64,000 nt of DNA from Apus apus. Its lineage: Eukaryota > Chordata > Aves > Apodiformes > Apodidae. The notes below the pieces were generated by a model. It was given only the letters and a program-made list of their open reading frames with translations. It searched no databases and was not told the DNA's origin. Positions 37,684 through 52,600 of this stretch are shown here, piece by piece. Location: NCBI RefSeq assembly GCF_020740795.1, contig NC_067282.1:146740858-146804857 (forward strand), written 5' to 3'. A program made the position numbers and the translations under genes. Positions within the stretch are counted from its first letter, which is position 1. Each line of letters starts with the position of its first letter.

Positions 37684-40600
37684 CTGGATAAAGATAGCAA
37701 CAGTGATAAGCGGTTACAAGACAAGAGATGGTTCTTTACCTCTTCAGTGGCACCTGGGAGCCAACCTGCAACACCAGGATGGCCTCAGGGAAGTCCCTTG
37801 CACCCCTCTTGACACCCTCAGCACCCGCACAGCCTTCCCTTGGAAATGCGTGATGGCAAAGGGCCCCTCCCAAGCCTAGGAAGACCCTGTTGTTTCATAT
37901 GTTTACCAAAATGGCCCCCAAAAGGACAGTGGAGTCCCTCACTTGGAGCCACAACCTGCTGGCATAGCAAACATGAAGATCCAACCTTGGATGCCTGGCT
38001 CATAAGAACATCTTCCACAAATCCAGTCACTCACAAAACAGATGGCTTTTGCTATTGAACTCTCTGTTGATGAAATGTGGGGCACTGAAAGCTCAGGGGT
38101 ATGAAGTTGCCTCACTACTCCTGAAACAGGCAATTTATTTTCGCTCAGTTTGGGTCTTTGTGGTTATAATTTCCTCAGTTAATAAAATAACTACTTTATT
38201 TTTTAAAGATAAAACCCTTGGCTCCTGCAGGTGCCTGGTACCCTCATGTAATCAGCTATAATCTAGCGGGAGGTGTCCCTGCCAATGCAGGGGGTTGGAT
38301 CTAGGTGATCTTTAAGATCTTTTCCAACTCAAACCATTCTATGATTCTGTGACAACTACTCTAGCACAGGTGATTGCTTGCAGAGAGCCAGGAGCAATGT
38401 ACTTTTTCAGGGATGTTCCAAGATTTTTTTTTGCACCACACAATAATGTCAAGGAGTGTTCCTGGTCATCTTCTAGTCAGACTATTGAATAACCGATAAC
38501 GTAGATATTAGAAGGCAAGAAGGTCAATGCTCCCTGTTATTTCCTTCTATTCTTCCAAGCCCTCTTATCCTCTTTGTAAGCAATCCCTGCACTGTCATTG
38601 TGGTCTGAAACAGGGCAGCCACACATCTCCCCCAATCTTGGAAACAACATCTTGCCTTCTTCCTCCTTTTTCACTCACTTTTATTTCATGTTTGTTTACA
38701 TTTCTTCTCCCCAGAATTTGATCTTAAAAACCCAAACCAGTTCTGCTTATATCCAGCTCTGGATGCAAACCAGCACTATCCTCTGAGCTCTCCAGACTTT
38801 CTCCTCTTGAAGCACTGGAAACTGTGCTGTAACTTCCCTACTCTTATTACATCACCCCAGGGTAGAGCGAGGCCCCAGGTGCAGTATGTGTAAAGGGCAT
38901 TATTTACTGAAGCTCCTGGGGAGCTCCCTGGGTGTTTTGATCACAGACATCTTGAGAACTGCATGCTGCCAAGTAATGAGATTTGCCCAGATCTCAGCCC
39001 AGGTTTATCACAGAACTGCTCAAACTCATTGCGTGGGTCATGTATAGGCACAGAGGCTCTGCTTTGCCTTGTCACATCTAATGGGGACTTCTCTCCCAAT
39101 CCCATAGCTGGGCTGATGCACTCCCTTCACTCGGAAGATACTTTCCTCATGGTCACTTACAGCTAAGGAGAATTCAGTCCTTCCTACACTGTCCTGCTCC
39201 ACTCCTTTGTGTCTGAGCCACCGCAGCTTCTCTCTCACATAACTCCCACTCACACTGTTAGATCATCTGACTCCAAAACACATGGTAAAAGTACCATCAG
39301 CCCATTCAGGGGTAGGATCTGCACTACTTCTACTGCCTGAGCTGGAAGATCAAGATCTGCAGTGAAGCTGAAACCAGTCGATCAAACTCAACGTGGGGCC
39401 CAACTATCATTAGACTGGAATGGAGGAGGAGTGGTAGGTTATAGCTGGGTGGCGCACCACCAAAATGAGTCTTGGCTGACTTACCTGACTTAGATTAAGA
39501 GGCTGCTGCTGCTGGAAATGTGCTCCTGGTCGCTGCTGCCTATAGGCAACGGCTCCAGTCGAGCTCCCTGAAGAGTGACCGCTGGTGGAGGTCACGGTGC
39601 TGGAGGACTTGGACTTGTAGGAGGATGAGTGGTGACTGGTGGTGACTGTGCCAGGAAAGGAAACACATTTGTAGCTTACATCACATTCTTTAATTGCTCA
39701 CCCTACCTTTTCCTCACTGAATCTCCTCCAGAGTGGCTTTTGTGAGGAGACATACAACAGAAGCAGGATAAGAAAATGATTTCTCTTAATTAACAGCATA
39801 TCTCAGCAGTGCTTCAAATACATGGCCAGCCTGTTATCCTAGAGGCAGACAAGCAGACCCAGTATCTGGACCCAAACTGGGCCCTGAGAAGGCTTTACAG
39901 ATCCTTCAGCAGTGAGAAACTGTTCTGCCAGCAGAACTGTATGATGCAGGTACAAATCCCAAGGAAAGGAAGGAAAGCACAATGTGCACAGCACAAAAAA
40001 GCACGCTTGGCTGACCTCATGGTGAGTAGGAAGGGAGGGAGAAGGAGCTAGTGGGGAGCTCACTCTCTGAGCCTTTGTGTTCACCTGCAGTGCGTCAAAA
40101 CAAAGGACTGCCACGTAGCTCAAAGCCAATTGCTTTGGGCTAGACTTCCACCATAAGCCCCTTTTCAACACACTGTACTACCCAGCATTGTGGAGGCTCT
40201 GGATGACCAAACCTCCTCAGTCCATAATGAAGATCCTGGGGAAATGTTTTTTTTCCCAGAAACATCAACAAGTTTGGATGAAAATGGACGTTTGCAATCC
40301 TGTACCCATTTTACAGTAACCTATGGAAAAGCAAGGCAGCAAAGGTTCACACTTGCATTTGGGAGCCTTTCATGTCAAATGTTGAGCTAAAGGCTGCATT
40401 CTGTTCTTGGGTTTGTACAGAAGTAACTGGAAACTTGCCCCTGTGACTCCTGAGGGTACCAGGGCACCTAAACAATGCAATATGGCTCCCAAGAACAGAT
40501 GTGTCACTTGAGAGAAGGGAGCACGGTTTCTTTCCAAAACAAAACAAACAAACAAACAAAATGAAACCGAACAATGAGATTCTTCCAACATAGATCATTT

Positions 40601-43600
40601 ATTTCTTACTAATTTTCTTGACGGAAGAGGTGCAGTTTACCTGGAGCCAGGCTATCGCACTCTACCAACACCTCACTGGCCTGGGTTTTCAGTGGTGGCA
40701 CGATGATCGTTCGAGGGTTCCCACTGCAGTGAGTCTCTGGAACCCCTTTGGTGTCATAGGTGTTCCCGTTATTCTGCCCTGCACGATGCTGCACGGCATA
40801 AGGGCTGTTGTTGCTGGAGGAGTCGGAGTAGGGGGAGTCATGCACGGTGACACAGCTGATGACATTCTTCCTTTGCTTGGACAAGGTGCTGAAACACAAG
40901 CACACAAGTGGAAAGTGTGAACGGGCAACGATCGTCTCAGAAGCCACCAGAAGACTCTGCCAGCAGCAGACTGGCTCCGTAAAGGCAAAGCACACCCTGC
41001 AGTCCTCCACCAGATAGAGGATGCTTAAGTCAAGTCTCAGGCTTCGAAACTCACTCATTGCTATTCCAGGAAAGCCTTCATGGAGGTCAAGCAGTGAGTA
41101 AGACATTGTGGATAGATCTTATATTCACGCTGCTTAGAATAGCACTGAACCAGACTGCAAGATTTATTTTCAGACTGCTTTATGTATATGTGTGCAGTAG
41201 AAGCCCAGCAGTTACACTATGCTTTGTTGCAAGTCTCACCGCCCACACAAAAACGTGGTGGTTTCTCCTAGCCTTCCAGCAATGATTTAATAATAGATGC
41301 TATGACTTTTCATTATTAAATCCCATGAATCTACAAAATACACTCCGTTCCATTTACGAATACAGTACAATGGGCATATAGTCTCAATAAGCATTTGAAG
41401 CTGAAGAATGAAGGAAGAAAAAATGAGCAAAGTATGTGAAGCTTTTAGTTTTCTTTTCCTTCTCTGAATAATCATTGGGTCTCCTGACTATAGCATGGAT
41501 TATCAAGGTCCTGCTGCAGCTAATCTATCTATGCCATCAAAAAAGTGATTAAAAAGGAACATCAACACTTCCAAGATTAGTGCTAGAAGTTCATTAGACT
41601 AGACTGCATGAGTACGATTGGGATTTGCTCTGCTATTGTGTCTAATTATTCCTGATGGTTTCTCCTTCCTGTTATGAGCTTGTTTAGGGAGAAAAGAGAG
41701 AGAGAGAAAGAGGACGAAGGAAGGGGGATGGTGAAGATTTGCTTAAATGGCTCACATCCTTGACAGTGCACAGACCTTGACTACAGAAAATAGCTGCTAT
41801 GTTTCACTGATTGCATTATGTTGTTATGGCAACTGAAGTTTTTAAAATGATGAAAAGAAATGGATAGCACATAAAAAGCTAAGTAATTAAGCTTAATGGT
41901 GGAAACAGCCCCAACAGGAACAGAAATGCTATGGAGAAAAAGGAATGCATCTCTTAACTTCTTGAGTGTGCACTAAAAAAGACTCCCTATCCCACAGAGT
42001 TTCCTCTCCATTCTCTCACTCTGGTCAGTCCAATCCAGGAAACAGCTGATTAATCTGGTCTGAGTCTGTGATGGAGCCATTTGTTCCCAAATCTCAGCAC
42101 CACTTCTTACCATGGAAAGGTAGAGTATATACTGAGAACAGTTCCCTTCCGGGTTTCCTTATTTGCTTTTCATAGTGCTAATGGAGCACTGGTGGGTTCC
42201 CTTCAATTTGTCTGTCCCAAAGCCATCAGCATTCCCAAGCTGCAACTCAGCACCTCTCTCCCAAGACTTGTAACTGAAAAGCTATCATCTCCTCCATTAA
42301 AGAATGCCTTGGGGGGCTGCATTCACAAACAAGTTACCATCACACAGACTTTCCCTGGGCTACCATGGCAGGATCCTGGTGTGCCCTGAAAAGGACTCAA
42401 GACCGTGTTGTTCTATGCAAAACAAAAAACAAGTCTCCAGCAGCTCCTGCTGTCCTAAAGTATTGACACCCAAACTACAGCAGATGATAGAGAAGGTGAG
42501 TAAGCTATTGGACAGCAATCTGGAAGCTGGAAGCAATCCTTGCAGGGGCAGGGATCTTTTTGATGGGGAAGGTGTACAGAAATGGACCCTTGTGTATTCT
42601 GGCTTTCCACAAGGATCTGGAGGTCGTTGGATTAGAAACACAAAGAGCAACAGAGTATCTTAGAAGGACAACTACTGTATGTGAAAAAAGATGTAGCAGT
42701 TTGGACATGGTGCTACAAAAGAAGAATATTAAGCCAATAAAAATGACGAATATTGCATCAATATTCCTCTCTCCCTTCAGCAGAAATGCCTGTAATCATA
42801 CATTTATGAGTATCCATGCTGCTTGCCATTTGCAGCTACCCTTGGCTGCCAGTTGGGAAGAGATATATATTCTCTACCTCTGACAGTTATTGCATTTTAT
42901 AAAGAAAAATCAAGTCACTAAAGAGTTTTCTGACAAGTGATAAGGTCTAGCTATTCTTTTACAGTCCCTTCCTTACATAAGTGGCTGAGCTGCTGAACTG
43001 GAAATACTTGCTCTTGGCTGACACTTGACATGGGAAGGCTGAGCTGTAGAACTGGAAAGGTATTTTTCTATGTAAGCTGTGCTATTTATTGTTTTAGAAA
43101 GGGCATATTTTTCACCAGTTAGATTGAGGGCTTGTCAAAGCAGGGACCATGAGGAGTCTTTTCCCTCAAAGTCTTACAAGTCCTTGGTTACAATAAGAAA
43201 ATCAAGTGAATATGTTTGGTTGAAGAAGTAAGCGACCCCAAACCCAAACTTTCCCACAGAAAGGGACCACAGCAGGATATTAAATGCATTTCATGGATGG
43301 GCAACAAAGAAGGCCCAGAGCTATGGTCCTGCCAAGCCTTATGCAAATGCTTAGCAACTACCTGTAGGTCTCATCCACCAAAGTCAGCTGGACTATTCCA
43401 GTAACAGAGCTAAAGCTCATGGGTAAATATTTGCAGGATTAGGGCCTAAGTGATTAGCCTCTCGATTCAGCAGGCTGCATCATTTCAAGTGCACAAGGAC
43501 TCTCATCAAAAACAGCTGCATTTTTGTCTTTAGGAAAGGTAACGACTGTGGTTAATGTCAGAGCAGGCGGAGAAGTTGGTTGGGACTTCTCACATTGCCC

Positions 43601-46600
43601 AGAACTTGGCACCTGCTGTACCACAGCCTGCCCAAGAGATTAAGGGTGAGAATTCCCAAAGCATCAAAGGCCCAACTCGTGCTGAAAATCACTTGATTCA
43701 CAGCTTTAGAGATATACTTTAAGCCAGAATGGGAGCTTTTGAAAATTCAACCCAGAAGAGCTAGCAGTCCCCTGAGCTTGTGTCCATTTCTGGAACGCTT
43801 TGTGCCCAGTTCTGGAGACCTTGTGTCCACTTCTGGAGCCCTCAACAAAAAAGGGACAAGGACCTGTTGGAGAGAGCCCAGAGAAGGTCCATAAAATGAT
43901 CAGACAGCTGAAGCACCTCTCCTATAAAGACCGGCTGAGAGAGTTGGGGTTGTTCAGCCTGGAGAGGAGAAGGTTCTGAGGGGACCTTATAGCGGCCTTC
44001 CAGTACCTGAAGGGGACCTACAGGAAAGCTGGGAAGGGACTTTTTACAAGGGCCTGTAGTGATAGGATGAGGGGCAATGGCCATAAACTAGAGTAAGGTA
44101 GATTCAGATTGGATATCAGAAAGAAGTTCTTTACCATGAGGGTGAAAAAGCCCTGGAACAGGTTGCCCAGAGAGGTGCTGGAGGTCCCATCCCTGGAAAT
44201 ATTCAAGGTCAGGCTTGAGGAGGCTCTGAGCAACCTGATCTGGTCAAAAAGGTCCCTGTGCACTGGAAGGGGGACCCTCAAAGGTCCTTCCTTCTGAAGC
44301 TTGCTGCTTCAGAATAATCCACCTATTCTAGGAAAGAAGAAAGTCAGCCAACAAAAACTCACACTACAACTGCAATCGCTCTCTTCATGTTGAAATCTTA
44401 CGCCATGCGTAGCTCACTGTCGAGAACATGCCCCCTCATCTTCAGCTCAGCCTCCATCCCCACCCGTTAATCTGCTCTCACCTTCTTTGTGAATTTGTGA
44501 TGGTAAGAAATACTTATCAGGTACTACACTGAGGCCATTTTATTCGGCTGTATAGCACGTGCTGTAGCTATTTAAGTCACATATACTGAATTGCTTAGCA
44601 GGTTGTGAAGGTTCTGCTGCTGAAGGTTTGTTGAGAGAGCTACTGTCTGTATCTGTTATTTTAAGTATTAGTTGCATGTCAGTGTGTCTTCTGGAGATGG
44701 AAGGCAGTAATCTTTTTACCAGATGACTGTGGCTAGTCAACATATTGCTATGCAGAGTCAGTGTGTTACTATGCACAGCATAACATAGCCACAATAGGCT
44801 AGATGTCAAAAGAGAATAACAAATGGTATTTTGACCCTCACACATGCACATCAGCAAGTTGGCAAAAACACCTGGTTTGTGCCTGCCAGCCACTTCTGTG
44901 TGCAAGGGGAATGAATGTCCTCTTAAGCAGGCGCCATCACCACCATGCTACGATGTGAAAAAGATGAATTAACAAGTTCATGCTCAGTTATAAAGGTGAG
45001 ATTCACACAGAGACTTCCCTGAATAGTTTACCACATTAAGAAAAAGGAGAAAAACCAAACCCTGCAAGAATTCTGTGCCAGTGAGGATGGCCAAAGAGGC
45101 AGTTACTCAGCATGCCCACATGACAGCTGTGGTCAGTCTTTCTTGCTTAGGAAACCCCTGTGCCCACGGTCTGTGGCCATGTTGGCTATCCACCCAACCC
45201 GCCTTGAAACACGGACCAAGGAGCAGAGCACATGCAGGAGTTAGGGTCCATCTTGAAAGCCCTTAGTGCACTGAAGGTGAGGGCTGGCTGCAGTGGGAGC
45301 CCAGGGTGTGCAACCACAAGAAGCTGCAGGTGCACCACTGGCCTGTCTCGCCCATGCCACCCAGCCTGGGAGGTGGGGCGCGAGTGTCCATGCTAGGACC
45401 TGAAAGATGATGAACTATGCCCAGAGGGTGAAGCTAAAGGGAACTCTGGTGGAAGTCCGTAGTGGTCCTGACATGCAAATCAAGCATCCTGTCCCATTCT
45501 ATGGGCAAAAGACTAATTGAACCATCCAGTAGCTGGTTCCCTCTGAAGTTTCCTTCAGGATAGCTGACATTTGGCAATGGGCAGTCTTACCCAGTAAAGT
45601 AAATGATTAGAGGTCTTGGGGCCAAAACAATCTTAGCCTATGAAGATGGCAATTACTGTGAGGATCCCTCGGAAAACCAAGTTGGAGACATGTTACTTAT
45701 GACATCAGTGCAAACAGAGCAGGCAGTGGGGAAGTATGGGGCTCTCCTGCCTCTCTGGGGTGGAAGCACCCTCTAAACCTCCCACCTCAAGGCCATCATT
45801 ATATTGTTTCAAGAAAGAAGCCATGTTTTCCTTGGCTGCTGCCCTCATTGCTTGGATGGGAAGTCATCTAAATAAGTCACAACAGCCATCTCCACTGCTT
45901 TTCCTTCCAAGCCTTCGCCCTGCCATGCTCTGCAACACAGCCTTTGGCAGGACACGGATAATAAATATATATGTAATACTACCCCTCGCTGCATGACGAG
46001 CACAGCCCCATGCATCCCTCCTGCAGGATCATGTGTGCTCTCCCTCCCAGCCACAACTCAGCCATCCCAGGGTGCACCTGTGCCTCTCAGCTCTGCATTG
46101 AAGTTGTTGCTTTATTTTTCTCCACTTCTAAGCTTCAGAAATATTTAATCAAGGGAGGATTTGCATTTAAACCACTGCACCATGTGAAGTTGCATACTGG
46201 GGAGTACTTAACCCCTACTACTTGCTACTTGCTGAGTATGTGCTCTGATTACTGCAGTTCCACTGCTGGTCTGTCTGTCTGCTTGACTTTCTTGCTAGAC
46301 TCAGCAGAGAAACTTAAGAGGAATAAACTCATAAGAAAAATATCAAGTCTATGCTCTGTTTTTTACTCTCTTTAGTGCTTTATAGGTAATGGTTAGATCT
46401 AAATTCTTCTTTCCAGAATAAATTACAGCACAGCAGTAAACATCTATTTGGCTTGTAGAGCCTCTTTGTAAAGGATGCTGAACTGACAATCTAGAAATTC
46501 ACTGGTGATAAATAAACAGGGTCGCAAAGTTGTTTCCTGACCATATAACACTTCTTAAAAGCATTTTTTTTTTCAACTGTTCTATGAGACAAAATGTGAC

Positions 46601-49600
46601 ATGCAAAACTTTGTGGACATTAGAAACAGTTTCAGCCAGTCAAAATGTTCCCTTTTTATTTTGACCATTTCAAAATTTGTCTTCTATTATTTCCTTACAT
46701 TTTGGAAGAAGAAAAAAATCCCTCCATTAAACCAGAAAAAACGTTCCCTAATCAATCAATCAATCAATCAATCAGTCAATCAATCACCTAATGCTTTCTT
46801 CCTCTTAAAAAAGAGTTAAACTTTTTTTCAGTTTTGAAGCTTCCCCAGATTTCACTGTGTTGGGGATATTACTATTAAAAACTCAATGTGGCCTGCAAAA
46901 AGCCTTGGTTTTGACAAACTGACTCTTTTAATCAAGAATTTGCCCCCCGACCATTTTTGTGAGGACTGTCCCTACCAAACTGTACCTGAGGTTCCTCCAC
47001 TGTGATTCCACCCCAGGCATAGGGCAGGGGCCCAGCAGATGGCCCCCTTTAACAAGGCTCCATCGAGCAGGTCCCCCCAGAGCCCAACTTGTACCACTCA
47101 ACAGGAGCCCAACATTTTCAGATGACAATTTTTTTTAAAGAATTACACGATGTTACATTCATCAACAGGACAAAACACATGTGAGCAAAGAACAAGCAGT
47201 ATGCTGTCCTGCCTGCCTGGTCAGCTGATATTTCATAAACATCCTACTCAAACATCTGTGCTTTTCATTAGAAAAAGGACAATTCTGCCCATATCACACA
47301 AATTCTTCAGATTCTTCTTCCACCAATAAAAAAGTTGCATCCCTTGTGCTAGAAAAGCTCTCTCTGCTCACTTGAGAGAGGCTTTTCTGTTGGAGTAAAT
47401 CCAAGCTGTAGGGCTCCTTCACTGCATCAGCAGTATCATATCCTATCACCATCACCAAGTCCTTCTTAAACTGAGACTTACAGAGTCTTACATTGTATAA
47501 GGATCTACTACTGCCCACAACCACAGGTAGCTTTAATCTCTCTTCACTGAGCAATCAATAAAACAAACATTTTTAGCCTCATGGGTCACAGAGAAATTTC
47601 CAGTCCCACAGGAAATAAGAGAAGGAAGTGCTGTAGCACATTCAGGAGCTGATCTGGCATCAGTGAAGTTCATGCAAAGACATCACTGCTATCAGTAAGA
47701 TGTGATCAGGCAATTCACTTGATCTGTTAAGTGCCATATGATTTCTGTATTCGCATCTAGAAAATGCTAATATTGTTAGAATGTGACGAACAGCATGTTT
47801 CAAGTTATTACTTATTTTTTCACCCTCACACCACAGCTATTGCCCAACAGGGTAATATTTGCATAAATAGGGGTGAGACAACACATTCTTTGCACAGTTT
47901 CATTTTTGACTCAGATCCTGAACATTTGGGTATGGATTACAGTAAAGCACATGCTTCACTGTCACTCCCATTTTTTTCTGAGCCAAAAAAATATGTAAGA
48001 AAAGTTGGAGGTACTTTCCTATATGTGGCATGTTTTCAATGAAATAGACCTCAATTTCAGCAGGGACAAAGTTCATTGGCATTGAATGCTGATGCAGCTT
48101 CCTTGACTGGAAGCTATATTCTTACTCTGGCTGAGAACCTGGTCTTAGACACAACCTAGTCAAAAGGCTCTGAGTGAGTTGATTTCACTCTCCCAGAGAC
48201 TTTAACCAAAATTTCTCATTCTGGACATGCTGTTTTCCATCTGTGTCTCTGCCCTTAATTCTCCACTTGCTCTGGTTACATCTGCACAGGCAATTCCAAA
48301 AGGTGCCCAAGAACAGCCTGCATCTGCGCAAAATGTCTCTACATGGCTCAGAAATTAAATTCAGCTCTTAAGCTTTGGCCTTCCAGGAATGCTATCGCTC
48401 TGGCCCTCTGTATAGATATGCCATATGGATACAAAAACTAGCCAGGGATCTGATCCCAGGCAGGAACGTGTCCTGAATATGCTTTAGTCATATCAAAGCC
48501 CATTTGTTTATGTAAGTCTGGCTCCTGGGACTACTTTCCTAAACCCTCAGCAGACCTTGCCTGAATATTTAAATACCCCAAACTCCCAACTTGATTTCCA
48601 GACATTTTCCAGAACTTTGTTCTATCTGTCTCCCCTGAGGTGCCGAGTGAAGAAACTGGTCAGATGGCAGCAAAGTTGAGACGGAGGAGACAATAATTAG
48701 CTGAAGTGGCCTCAGGAACCCAGCTCTTGCCTCCAGCCCCTCTGCACCCAAGATGATACCCAGGTGGTGAGTATGAGTATTTGCACATAATTTCCCAAAG
48801 CCTGGGACCAGCAGCATAGGTAAACACACTTGCAAATAGCTCCCATGACCCTTGAGATATTTCATGCTGCCCAATCTCACAACCTTAGTTTTCAGCATCT
48901 CTTTTGTCTATTCCTTTCTTTTTGTCCTCATTTCTAGTCCACCTGACTTCCACGCTGACCTTCATTCAACTCTTTCTGGAAACACGCTTTCTTCTCTCTA
49001 CCAAACTAAAGAATACTCTAGCAATTTATTATGTTTTTAAGGTGCAATATGTCGTGCTGTCCTGAGACCAATTCCCCACAATAACCAATACATTAATGGC
49101 AAATCTGAATGTAAGAGGCACAGAGCTCCTGCTTCCCAGTGGAGTTCACTGGTACAGAAGAAGGGGAATGGGAAGCAGCAGTGGTTGGCATGAGGTAGGT
49201 TGAAATTGCAGCCCTGGATGTCTGAATCTTATGGCTCCTTTTTACACATTTTTCGCATCCTTGAGGGTAAACACATCTCATCTGTTCTGTGCACATTTGC
49301 AGGGCTCCTCTTATCACCACAGCACAGAGATGCAGAGATATAGATATCTCCAATGATTAAAGGAGAATCTACTGTGGAGCATGTCCTACATAAAAAAAAA
49401 TAAATAAAAATTCCCTCACGACAATACTGGAAGGGTAAAGTTAAAAAACTCCTAGTTCAGTTACCAACATAAAGATGCTAGAATTATTCAGGTGTTCTCA
49501 AGGCTACTTCTCTACAACTCGTAAAGCAGAGTGGTATCTTAGGACTGGCATCAGATGGGAAGCCTTGAGTGTGTGCCTCTGATGAAAAGTGCTGAAAAGA

Positions 49601-52600
49601 CAGTTCTGAACAATTAAAGGCTCTCATCCACAGTAGATGACCAGCACTGGCAGCTCTTCTAGGCCACACTGTTTACTCAAGTCAGTCAATTCTTGAGGAC
49701 CAAACTCAGTCACCCCTCTGCAGTCAGTCAAAGAGCCATCAGTTTCTGCCACTTCAGTAATATTTCAGGGATGTTTTTGCAACACAATCAGAATTGAGCA
49801 AACCTCTTGCAATGTATTTACCATTAAGTCTTTCTGACACAGTAACTAACCATTCTTGGGACCTTTTTATAGAAAACAGCACACATGGAAGCTGTCATTG
49901 AATGCTCTTTGCAGATGGCTGCATGACTGAGAAAGAGAAAAGACAATTTTAAGCTACCTTTCTTTCAAGCCCTTCTTAATATCTTTGTCTTAAATAGCTA
50001 TCTTACTTAAAAGCTCATCACCATAGGTCTGTAGAGTCTCCTTTAAACCATCCTATGAGACAGAGCCTACTATTATGTCCTCTTAAGGATGACTAACTAT
50101 GGCACAGAGAGACTACTACACGGGTCCAAGGTCACACAGCAAATGTACAGCATAGGGAACATCACCTAAGTCTGTGGAGTCCTCAGCTAGCATATTTTAG
50201 CCTTCCCATCGCCCTTCCTCTCAAATGAAAGATGACCTAGGTGAGGAGACCCAACTGTAACTCCTGTCACACCTCTGCCACTCCTGTGACACTCTGCCGC
50301 TTCTCTGCCTCTGTCTCTCTCTCCTTGCGTACAGAGAAGAGCGGAGAGCCACTGCTCACCTGGTGGGTGCATGCTTCTGCTCCTCCTCTTCATCTGTGTC
50401 GCTGCTGATGGTGATGACACTCACTGCGGGGCTAGGGGTGTCGGGGATGACGATCGTCTGCCGCTGCCGCTCCCGCGTGGTGCTGGCGGCCACGTCGCCC
50501 CAGCCGCAGGTGAGGGAGGTGCTGCAGGCAGGGCTGTTGTGCACCAGGGCACAGCGGGGCGGGGTGTTCTCCTTCACGCGTTTCGACCGCTGAGGTGAGC
50601 TGATGGACTGAGAGGATGAGACTTCATAGGTGGATGCGTTTCTGAAAACGAGAAAGGTTGTTAGCTGGCTGAGACCGGGCTTGCTTAAGTCGCCTGTCAC
50701 CATGGCTTTTTGATTCCTGGGCTCTGGCGCGGGGGCACGGAGTAGAGGAAAACTGCGGAATCGGCACAGTCACCTCTTCAAAGGACAGAGTGCCTCACGT
50801 GACTTATTCATGTAACTGGCTGAAAAGTAGTTTCTTTTCGTAAAAAAAAAATCCATTTTGTTTTCCCTAGAAATTTCCAAACGAGAAATGCTGCCTCCCA
50901 GGAGTTTGCACTGCAAGGCAGAGGGTAGTCACTCAGCCCAGACAGACAAAACACAGGTGGGCACAGTATGGCTGTCACAGGAGGAAGAAGAACCCAAATG
51001 ATAATCCCTTTCTCCTGTATCCTGCACGGAGGCATCATGACCAGGTATTTTTTTGGCCAGAAAAAGCTAAAGGTAAAATTAGAATTTGTTGTAGAAAACA
51101 ACAATAATTTATCAGGAACACTGCTCTTAGCTGAAAATTTAATTTTCAGTTTAAGAATCTTTTCAATTAATATTTCTGCCCGATGCTTTATTCTCTAGGA
51201 TAGTGGAATCCCACGGATGAGAGCACACAGATGGGAGGAGATATAATGAGTTAATTTCATTCCCACGTGAGGCAGCAGATATAGCATATATAAATTAGGA
51301 AGAAAATAATCTTTTTGTTATGCAGTAGAGAAACGTTCCCTTTTTTTTTTTTTTCTTTTTCCCAGTCTTCCTACTTCAGTTTCCCTGTCTGACAGTTGGA
51401 AAGAGCCTAGGGCCCACTTGGATCAGGAATCTGAACACAGAACCTGTCCACCGAACAGTGCAGCACAGGTCTGCAGGTTGGAATATTTACCAAAGCACAC
51501 TGATTAAAGCCCATTTCATTCATTTCCACACATTTTCCCTCTGCCTTACATTTCTTGTGTTTCTTCTGCCTGTTGCAGAACATTTGCAAATTCAAAAAGG
51601 GAAAAAAAAAGTTCTGGCTTTGTTCTACAGTGAGGCCTGGGCTGCATGCTCAGCTTGGCCAGAGAGCTAACAAAAGGAATAGGTGGCATCCATCAAAAGG
51701 AAGTCATTCTGGATGTATCGCACTATACCAACTTACAGAGGGTCCTTTGCATAACAAATGGCTGCACAGTAGCATTTGCAGTGCTTTTTGAATACCAATG
51801 AGCAGCGTGGAGTACCCTCCTCTCCAAAGGAGCACGTTCCTCTTTTGGTTACAAAAGCGTGACAATTAACGAAGCCGTAGAAACCCGTTGCTCTGCAAGT
51901 GTCCGATTCTGCCTGGACACTGTCACCCTGCCCCTGCAGAGGGAAGGGAGAAGGGAGGCCCTGCACAGGCACACTGGTTGCAACAGGCACTCTCTTTTGC
52001 TGGCTTGCTGGGGACGTAGCTGCCTCTGCTCCACATTACAAATGGACTAAGACAGCTGGAGCACACCCAAAGTAAATGCAACATTAGAGAGCGCATAAAC
52101 GGGAAGGATTTAAATAGTCGCCTCTGAACTAGAGTCAAATTGGTTGTGAACTCAGAGCTCCTCTGGCCCCAGTCCAGTCACCCAGGAAAACCACAAGCTC
52201 CTCTGTTTTTGCTGCTTCACAACTGGTGACCCATTTTTGGTTCTCTCCCCTGCACTGGTTTGTTTTGGTATTTTAAAGAAATGTGCTAGTTTCACAGCCC
52301 AGAGGACTTTCCCCAGAAAAGCTGCATGTACATCTTAAATAGCTGTGTCCTCTAGGCAAGATCACAAGGCTGTGACAGGCACCACAATCATCCTACCATT
52401 AGAGTTGTGCCACATTACATAGTATGAACCAAAACCCAGCCTCCTCCTTGCAGAGCCAAACGGTCCTGCTGAGAGTTGATAGATTTAGGTGTCTAAGGAC
52501 TGTCCTTGTATGAGATGTCTGTATAAAATGCTCCTTATTTTATGCTGCCGTGATTATAAAAAAGCCAGTCTGGGTATCTGTTGCTGGTGTGTACTGTTGG

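Larger units (their letters stand above)
40889..50359 (-). other. HIPK2: HIPK2 intron between exons f and g (9471 bp)
   Basis: The largest intron in the window, GT-AG. It contains a CR1 fragment (43777-44294), a decayed 28S rRNA segment (45162-45641), both on the plus strand, and an (AATC)n repeat at 46751-46786. A purine-rich stretch lies at 41692-41730. The rest shows no recognisable element. Confidence 0.85.

Noticed and set aside
50363..50598. Plus-strand open frames opposite HIPK2 exon f
   Set aside because: Shadows of the GC-rich minus-strand exon, which has the homology and splice sites.
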